From positions 62,001 through 126,000 of the forward strand of contig NZ_JBAPLU010000002.1 in assembly GCF_037083825.1 (NCBI RefSeq): a stretch of DNA of 64,000 bases. The letters run 5' to 3'. Shown here piece by piece: positions 58,809 through 64,000 of this stretch. Under the pieces are notes generated by a model. The model did not search any database, had not been told where the DNA came from, and saw only the letters and a list, made by a program, of their open reading frames with translations. Position 1 is the stretch's first letter. Every line of letters starts with the position of its first letter. The DNA is from Klenkia sesuvii. GTDB lineage: Bacteria; Actinomycetota; Actinomycetes; Mycobacteriales; Geodermatophilaceae. Made by a program: the position numbers and the translations under genes.

Positions 58809-59759
58809 TCAGAACACGAGCACCAGCCGGCCGCGGACGCCGCCGGCCTCCAGCCGGGCGTGCGCGGTGGCGGCCTCGGCGGCGGGCACCGCGTCGGCCA
58901 CCCGCAGGGTCACCTCGCCGCGCTCGGCCTGCTGCCGCAGGGTGTCCAGCGCCGCGGTGTTCTCGGCGTAGTCGCGCACCATCACCGCCTCGAAGCGGAT
59001 CCCCCGCGCCAGGGCGTCGTCCTCACCGCGGTAGCCGCGCACCGTCGACACCACGCCGCCGTCGCGCACCACGCGGGCGCCGTCGGCGCCGAGCAGGGCA
59101 CCGTCGGCCAGGCCGTCGACCCCACCCGGGTAGCGGTCGAGCACCGCGTCGCCCCAGCCCGCGCCCCGCTCGAGCACCACGTCGGCACCCAGCGAGCGCA
59201 CCAGCTCCCGGTCGGCCTCCGCAGCGTCGGCCACCACGACCAGCCCGTCGGCCTTCGCCAGCTGCACCACGTACCCGCCGAACGCGCCGGCCGCGCCGCT
59301 GACCGCGAGCACCTGGCCGGCCGCCAGGCCCATCCGGTCCAGCGCCAACCGGGCGGTGAGCCCGTTCATCGGCAGCGACGCCGCCTCGGCGTCGGAGGCA
59401 CCGGCGGGCACCGGCACGACCGACGCGGCCGGCAGCGCGATCTGCTCGCGGTAGCCGCCGTGCGCACCGCTGGGCACCACGACCGCCATCACCCGGTCAC
59501 CCACCTGCAGCGGCGTCTGCGTGCCGGGCCCGACCTCGTCGACCACCCCGGCGACGTCCATGCCGGGGATCCACGGCATCCCCTGCGGCGCCGTGGGGTG
59601 CTGGGCGTAGGTGCCGTTGCGGGCGTAGGTGTCGGTCGGGTTCACCGCGGCGGCGCGCACGGCCAACCGCACCTCCCCCTCACCGGCGTGCACCTCGGGC
59701 ACGTCGAGCAGGTGCAGGGCCTCGGGCCCGCCGAACTCGGTCACTCCGACAGCTCTCAT
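58809..59759 (-). CDS. Zinc-free MDR oxidoreductase, NADPH:quinone reductase-like
   Basis: This 316-residue protein starts at ATG 59759 (MRAVGVTEFGGPEALHLLDV). AVNPTDTYARNG, PGMDVAGVVDEVGPG, the nucleotide motif VSGAAGAFGGYVVQLAK (about 150-166) and the C-terminal GGVRGRLVLVF are typical of zeta-crystallin/QOR proteins without zinc ligands. The AxxGAFG loop deviates slightly from the usual AxxGGVG. It probably reduces quinones or enones with NADPH. It is divergent from the glycosyltransferase pair across 97 nt. Confidence 0.9.
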   Translation of the reverse strand: MRAVGVTEFGGPEALHLLDVPEVHAGEGEVRLAVRAAAVNPTDTYARNGTYAQHPTAPQGMPWIPGMDVAGVVDEVGPGTQTPLQVGDRVMAVVVPSGAHGGYREQIALPAASVVPVPAGASDAEAASLPMNGLTARLALDRMGLAAGQVLAVSGAAGAFGGYVVQLAKADGLVVVADAAEADRELVRSLGADVVLERGAGWGDAVLDRYPGGVDGLADGALLGADGARVVRDGGVVSTVRGYRGEDDALARGIRFEAVMVRDYAENTAALDTLRQQAERGEVTLRVADAVPAAEAATAHARLEAGGVRGRLVLVF

Positions 59760-59856
59760 GCCAGGTGCAAGGGCGCCGGGGCCGTGCGGGATTCCCACAG
59801 CAGGCCTGCAGCGACTCCGCCGCCAGCCATCAGGGAGCACGCCCACAGTCCCCGCC

Positions 59857-61104
59857 ATGCCCCCGCCCGTCCGTCCCGTCCCGGTCCTCGACGTCGTCGT
59901 CCCCGTGCACGACGAGGAGGCCGACCTGGAGCGATGCGTGCGCCGCCTGCACGCCCACCTGGCCACGCTCCCGTTCAGCTCCCGGATCACCGTCGCCGAG
60001 AACGCCAGCACCGACGGCACCCTCGGCGTCGCCCAGCGGCTGGCCGCCGAGCTGCCCGACGTCGTCGTCCGGGTGGAGACCGAGCCCGGCCGCGGCCGGG
60101 CGCTGAACCGGGCCTGGCGGGCCAGCGACGCCGCCGTCCTGGTCTACATGGACGTCGACCTCTCCACCGACCTCAACGCCCTGCTGCCGCTGGTCGCACC
60201 GCTCATCAGCGGCCACTCCGACCTGGCCATCGGCACCCGCCTGGCCGGGTCGTCACGGGTGGTGCGCGGCGCCAAGCGGGAGTTCATCTCCCGCAGCTAC
60301 AACCTGCTGCTGCGCGGCACCCTGGCCACCCACGTCTCCGACGCCCAGTGCGGCTTCAAGGCCATCCGCGCCGACGTCGCCGCCCGCCTGCTCCCCCTGG
60401 TCGAGGACACCGGGTGGTTCTTCGACACCGAGCTGCTCGTGCTGGCCGAGCGCGCCGGGCTGCGCATCGCCGAGGTCCCGGTGGACTGGGTCGACGACCC
60501 CGACAGCCGGGTGCACATCGCGGCGACCGCCCGCGCCGACCTCGCGGGGATCGCGCGCATGTGGCGCGCCTTCACCACCGGCCGCCTGCCGCTGGCCGAC
60601 CTGCGGGCCCAGATCGGCCGCGGCCCCCTGGTCGAACCCGCGCTCGACGGCGTGCCCGCGGGCCTGGTCGGCCAGCTCGTGCGGTTCGCCGTCATCGGCG
60701 CCGTCTCCACCCTGGCCTACCTGACGCTGTTCGTCGCACTGCGGCACACCCTCGACGCCCAGCCGGCCAACCTCGTCGCCCTCGCGGTCACCGCCGTGGC
60801 CAACACCGCCGCCAACCGGCGCCTGACCTTCGGCATCCGCGGGCGCGGCGGCGCGGCCACCGCGCAGTTCCAGGGCCTGCTGGTGTTCGCCCTCGGCCTG
60901 GCCCTGACCAGCGGCACGCTGGCCGCGCTCACCCGGTGGGACCCGCACCCGCACCGTCTGGTCGAGATGGGCTTCCTCGTCGCGGCCAACCTGGTGGCCA
61001 CCCTGGTGCGGTTCGTGCTCCTGCGCGCCTGGGTCTTCCGCAGCCGCACCCCCCGGGTCACCCGCACCGTCGTCGTCCCGGAGCTGGAGCCCGCAGGGCG
61101 ATGA
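59857..61104 (+). CDS. Fused GT2 polyprenyl-phosphate glycosyltransferase-GtrA protein
   Basis: This 415-residue protein starts at ATG 59857. The GT2 domain (about 10-250) has VVVPVHDEEADLERCV, ENASTDGT, MDVDLSTDL (DxD metal site) and QCGFKAIR, as in dolichol-phosphate mannose or decaprenyl-phosphate glucose synthases. The GtrA domain (about 270-400) has QLVRFAVIGAVSTLAYL and four helices. It should load a sugar onto polyprenyl phosphate and help flip the product. Its stop overlaps the start of the GT39 gene (ATGA), which would use that lipid-linked sugar outside the membrane. Confidence 0.93.
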   Translation: MPPPVRPVPVLDVVVPVHDEEADLERCVRRLHAHLATLPFSSRITVAENASTDGTLGVAQRLAAELPDVVVRVETEPGRGRALNRAWRASDAAVLVYMDVDLSTDLNALLPLVAPLISGHSDLAIGTRLAGSSRVVRGAKREFISRSYNLLLRGTLATHVSDAQCGFKAIRADVAARLLPLVEDTGWFFDTELLVLAERAGLRIAEVPVDWVDDPDSRVHIAATARADLAGIARMWRAFTTGRLPLADLRAQIGRGPLVEPALDGVPAGLVGQLVRFAVIGAVSTLAYLTLFVALRHTLDAQPANLVALAVTAVANTAANRRLTFGIRGRGGAATAQFQGLLVFALGLALTSGTLAALTRWDPHPHRLVEMGFLVAANLVATLVRFVLLRAWVFRSRTPRVTRTVVVPELEPAGR

Positions 61105-62966
61105 GCACGCTGCTGGACCGACCGACGGCGCCGGCCGCACCGTCCGACCCGCCGTCCGACCCGGTCCCCGCCGGCGACCCGCTCTGGGTGCGCCCGGCGG
61201 TGGTCGCGCTGCTGTCGGCCACCGGCGTGCTGTACCTGTGGGACCTGGCCGCCTCGGGGTGGGCCAACGCCTTCTACACCGCCGCCGCGCAGGCCGGCTC
61301 GCAGAGCTGGGAGGCCTTCTTCTTCGGCTCCTCCGACGCCGCCAACTCCATCACCGTCGACAAGCCGCCCGCCTCGCTCTGGGTCATGGACCTCTCGGTG
61401 CGGCTGTTCGGGCTGAACCCGTGGTCGCTGCTGGTGCCCCAGGCGCTCATGGGCGTGGCGACCACCGGCGTCGTCTTCCTGGCCGTGCGCCGGGTCGCCG
61501 GCCCCGGGGCCGGCCTGCTGGCCGGGGCGGTCATGGCGCTGACCCCCGTCGCCGTCCTCATGTTCCGGTTCGACAACCCCGACGCCCTGCTGGTCCTGCT
61601 GCTCACCCTGGCCGGCTACCTGCTCACCCGCGCCCTGCAGTCGGGACGCCGGGCCACCCTGGTGGGCGTCGGCGTGCTCCTCGGCCTCGCCTTCCTGACC
61701 AAGACCCTGCAGGCGTTCCTCGTCGTGCCCGGGTTCGCGCTGGTGTGGCTGGTCTGCGCCCCCTCGTCCCTGCGTCGCCGGGTGGTCGACCTGCTGCTGG
61801 CCGGCCTCGCGCTGGTGGTCACCGGCGGGTGGTGGCTGGCCGTCGTCGAGCTGGTGCCCTCCGGGTGGCGGCCCTACGTGGGCGGCTCGCAGACCGACTC
61901 CGTGTGGGAGCTGGTCTGGGGCTACAACGGGCTGGGCCGGCTCACCGGCGACGAGACCGGCTCGGTCGGCGGTGCTGCGGGTTGGGGTCGGACCGGGCTC
62001 GGCCGGCTCCTCGACGTCGAGGTGGGCGGTCAGGTCGGCTGGCTGCTCCCCGCCGCCCTGGCCCTGGGCGCGGCCGGCCTGGTGGCGGTGGGCCGGGTGC
62101 CGCGCACCGACGTCCGCCGGTCGGCGTTGCTGGTGTGGGTCAGCTGGCTGCTGGTCACCGGTCTGACCTTCTCCTTCATGGCCGGCATCTTCCACGCGTA
62201 CTACACGGTCGCGCTGGCCCCGGCGGTGGCCGCCGTGGCCGGCATCGGCGGTGGCCTGCTGTGGGCACGGCGACGCTCGTGGTGGGCGCGGGCGGTGCTG
62301 GCCGCCGTGCTGGCCGGCACCGGGGCGTGGTCGTGGGTGCTGCTCGCGCGGACGCCCGCCTTCGCGCCCGGGCTGCGACCGGTCGTGCTGGTGGTGGCGC
62401 TGCTGGCCGCGCTCGGCCTGCTCGTCGCCCACCTGCGCCGCGCCGTCGGCGTCCTGGTGCTGGCCGCCGCGGTGCCCGCCGCGCTCGCCGGGCCCGCGGC
62501 CTACGCCCTGCAGACCGCCGGCACCCCGCACGCCGGGTCGATCGTCACCGCCGGCCCCGGCGGCGGGATCGCGACCGGGCGGGCCCCCGTCGGCGCGCAC
62601 GGGTCCCTCGTCACCGCCAGCCACCCCGGCCCCCGGGTCACCCAGCTGCTGCGGCAGAACGCCTCCACCTACACCTGGGTGGCCGCCGCGGTCGGCTCCC
62701 AGGTCGCCGCGGGCTACCAGCTGGCCACCGGTGACCCGGTCATGGCCCTCGGCGGGTTCAACGGCAGCGACCCCTCCCCCACCCTGGAGCAGTTCCAGCA
62801 GGAGGTCGCCGAGGGCGCCGTCCACTGGTTCGTGGCCGGGACGGTGGGCCGCAGCAGCGGCGGCTCCGGGGCCGCCGAGCAGATCGCCACCTGGGTCGAG
62901 CGCACCTTCCCCGCCGAGCACGTCGAGGGCGTCGAGCTGTACGACCTGACGACGGCGCTCAGGTGA
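61101..62966 (+). CDS. GT39/ArnT-like GT-C glycosyltransferase
   Basis: This 621-residue protein starts at ATG 61101. After a short cytoplasmic tail it has about ten to eleven helices. The first external loop holds the GT-C acidic pocket region (WANAFYTAAAQAGSQSWEAF, then SITVDKPPASLWVM with Asp-Lys-Pro-Pro). Other family elements are MFRFDNPDALLVLLLTLAGY, VWGYNGLGRLTG and FHAYYTVALAP. The C-terminal soluble part (about 480-621) is extracytoplasmic. It should transfer a sugar from a polyprenyl phosphate donor (made by the overlapping GT2-GtrA gene) to a wall glycan or protein. The convergent next gene overlaps its 3' end by 8 nt. Confidence 0.92.
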   Translation: MSTLLDRPTAPAAPSDPPSDPVPAGDPLWVRPAVVALLSATGVLYLWDLAASGWANAFYTAAAQAGSQSWEAFFFGSSDAANSITVDKPPASLWVMDLSVRLFGLNPWSLLVPQALMGVATTGVVFLAVRRVAGPGAGLLAGAVMALTPVAVLMFRFDNPDALLVLLLTLAGYLLTRALQSGRRATLVGVGVLLGLAFLTKTLQAFLVVPGFALVWLVCAPSSLRRRVVDLLLAGLALVVTGGWWLAVVELVPSGWRPYVGGSQTDSVWELVWGYNGLGRLTGDETGSVGGAAGWGRTGLGRLLDVEVGGQVGWLLPAALALGAAGLVAVGRVPRTDVRRSALLVWVSWLLVTGLTFSFMAGIFHAYYTVALAPAVAAVAGIGGGLLWARRRSWWARAVLAAVLAGTGAWSWVLLARTPAFAPGLRPVVLVVALLAALGLLVAHLRRAVGVLVLAAAVPAALAGPAAYALQTAGTPHAGSIVTAGPGGGIATGRAPVGAHGSLVTASHPGPRVTQLLRQNASTYTWVAAAVGSQVAAGYQLATGDPVMALGGFNGSDPSPTLEQFQQEVAEGAVHWFVAGTVGRSSGGSGAAEQIATWVERTFPAEHVEGVELYDLTTALR

Positions 62967-63465
62967 GGCTGGTCCAGGGGGCGAACAGGTCGCGGGCGGC
63001 GGGGTCGGGGGTGCGGTAGGTCAGCGTGCCGCCGTCGTGCAGCAGCACCGACACCACCAGCGGGTCCTGCGGCGCCGGCCGGTCGGGGCCGGTCACGACG
63101 ACCGCGCCCACCTGCGCGGACCCGACCCGCCGCGCGCCGTCGAAGCGCTCGGCGTAGCCCGCCGAGGTCCGGTCGCGGGCCCGGGAGCGGGCGACCTGCA
63201 CGGCCGAGAACAGCAGCAGCGCCAGGGCGCCGACGCCGAACACGACCGCTCCGGCCGGGCCCGCCCCGTCGAAGCGGCCGGCCATCTGGGACAGCAGCAC
63301 CAGCAGGCCGAAGGCACCGACGAGGACGGCCAGCTGGCGCAGCTGGGCCCGCGGGCCCGAGGGCTGCTGGTCGCGCGCGGGCAGCTCGACCCAGCCGTCG
63401 TCGAAGACCGCCAGCCACCACCGGCCGCCGGCGGCGTCCTCGACCGACACCCACCCGCGCCTCAT
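62959..63465 (-). CDS. Membrane protein of unknown function
   Basis: This 168-residue protein starts at ATG 63465. An N-terminal segment (RRGWVSVEDAAGGRWWLAVF, DDGWVELP) is followed by two helices (about 44-62 and 71-88) and a C-terminal soluble domain (RVGSAQVGAVVVTGP, VSVLLHDGGTLTYRTPDPAARD). I recognise no family. The start overlaps the stop of the acyl-CoA dehydrogenase gene as ATGA, so the two are probably co-transcribed. The function cannot be inferred. Confidence 0.8.
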   Translation of the reverse strand: MRRGWVSVEDAAGGRWWLAVFDDGWVELPARDQQPSGPRAQLRQLAVLVGAFGLLVLLSQMAGRFDGAGPAGAVVFGVGALALLLFSAVQVARSRARDRTSAGYAERFDGARRVGSAQVGAVVVTGPDRPAPQDPLVVSVLLHDGGTLTYRTPDPAARDLFAPWTSLT

Positions 63466-64000
63466 CCCTTGAGCTGGTACTCCTTCAGCAGGCCGCGGCT
63501 GATGATGGTCTTCTGGATCTCGCTGGTGCCCTCGCCGATGAGCAGGAACGGCGCCTCGCGCATGAGCCGCTCGATCTCGTACTCCTTGGAGTAGCCGTAG
63601 CCGCCGTGGATGCGGAAGGACTGCGTGGTCACCTCGGCGCAGTACTCGCTGGCCAGCAGCTTGGCCATGCCCGCCTCGACGTCGTTGCGCTTGCCGCTGT
63701 CCTTGAGCTTGGCCGCGTTGACCATCATCAGGTGGGCGGCCTCCACCTTGGTGGCCATCTCGGCCAGCTGGAAGGCGATGGCCTGGTGGCCGGCGATCTT
63801 CTTGCCGAACGTCTCGCGCTGCTGGGCGTAGGCGACGGCCAGCTCGAAGGCCCGGATGGAGATGCCGCAGGCCCGCGCGGCGACGTTCACGCGGCCGACC
63901 TCGACGCCGTCCATCATGTGCGCGAAGCCCTTGCCCGGCACGCCCCCGAGGATGTCCTCGGCCTTCGCCTGGTAGCCGTCGAACACCATGCTGGTGGTGT
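63462..64000 (-). CDS. Acyl-CoA dehydrogenase (5' part beyond window)
   Basis: About 179 C-terminal residues are visible of a protein normally near 380. The flavin-domain motifs are present: VAARACGISIRAFELAVAYAQQRETFGKKI (in parts: ARACGISIRAFELAVAYAQQ, RETFGKKI with the FAD-binding Arg), IHGGYGYSKEYEIERLMREA (in parts) and the C-terminal GEGTSEIQKTIISRGLL with the Glu that forms the catalytic base region in medium-chain type enzymes. It oxidises an acyl-CoA to the enoyl-CoA, passing electrons to ETF. Chain-length preference cannot be seen from this part. Confidence 0.92.
   Translation of the reverse strand, partial: TTSMVFDGYQAKAEDILGGVPGKGFAHMMDGVEVGRVNVAARACGISIRAFELAVAYAQQRETFGKKIAGHQAIAFQLAEMATKVEAAHLMMVNAAKLKDSGKRNDVEAGMAKLLASEYCAEVTTQSFRIHGGYGYSKEYEIERLMREAPFLLIGEGTSEIQKTIISRGLLKEYQLKG

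Overview
The window is about 73% G+C and is packed with genes. It reads as a chromosomal segment of a high-GC actinomycete. The tmRNA tag (ADSSQRDFALAA), the prfB-ftsE-ftsX-smpB block, the compact Tad pilus operon, the SCO6745-type and TrkA-channel proteins and the many GTG starts all fit Actinomycetota. A Geodermatophilaceae-like soil or rock-surface organism is my best guess, but that is inference. I saw no insertion sequence, prophage, CRISPR array or tRNA gene.

Region by region: 1-4.6 kb holds the partial typA GTPase gene, a DsbA-like/MauE redox pair and a divergent yceI/marR pair. 4.6-14.6 kb is a catabolic region: paoCBA (a three-subunit molybdenum aldehyde oxidoreductase) behind an enoyl-CoA hydratase, a TetR regulator, an SDR dehydrogenase, an acyl-CoA synthetase, a second crotonase and an MFS sugar-type transporter. 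A 16-bp inverted repeat (CGGTCAACCCTGACTG and close copies) stands in front of these units three times and looks like one local TetR regulon running aldehyde to acid to acyl-CoA to beta-oxidation. 14.7-31.1 kb is mixed: a sortase-type LAXTG surface protein, a second acyl-CoA ligase, a K+ channel, an adenylate cyclase, an amino-acid permease, a GH63 glucosylglycerate-hydrolase-like enzyme, a SodC-like lipoprotein that has lost metal ligands, a core MetE-like protein, a TetR/oxidoreductase pair, and an ECF41-like sigma factor divergent from a DrrC-like UvrA paralogue.

31.2-40.9 kb holds the trans-translation and division genes (ssrA, smpB, ftsX, ftsE, prfB) on the minus strand. corA and five metabolic genes sit between ssrA and smpB. 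41.0-47.9 kb is a tightly overlapped plus-strand cluster: processive GT2 glycosyltransferase, exosortase-like protease/transpeptidase, ATP-grasp enzyme, UDP-GlcNAc 2-epimerase, HAD hydrolase, a small exported protein with an LPML-TM-Arg tail, and a PIG-L deacetylase. It ends in a strong hairpin. I read it as an actinobacterial exopolysaccharide/exosortase system with its own candidate substrate, and it is the most interesting part of the window.

48.2-57.8 kb carries a fused two-half ABC exporter with one degenerate ATP site, a GGDEF-EAL protein with both domains intact, and a minus-strand Tad pilus operon (tadA-tadB-tadC-small pilin-like-two TadE-like). 58.1-64 kb has a lower-GC pair of small unknown genes, a quinone oxidoreductase, a polyprenyl-sugar GT2-GtrA/GT39 pair, a small membrane protein and the 3' part of an acyl-CoA dehydrogenase gene that runs off the window. 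Cell-surface glycan, pilus, c-di-GMP and sorting functions are therefore concentrated in the right third, and CoA-linked catabolism in the left third.
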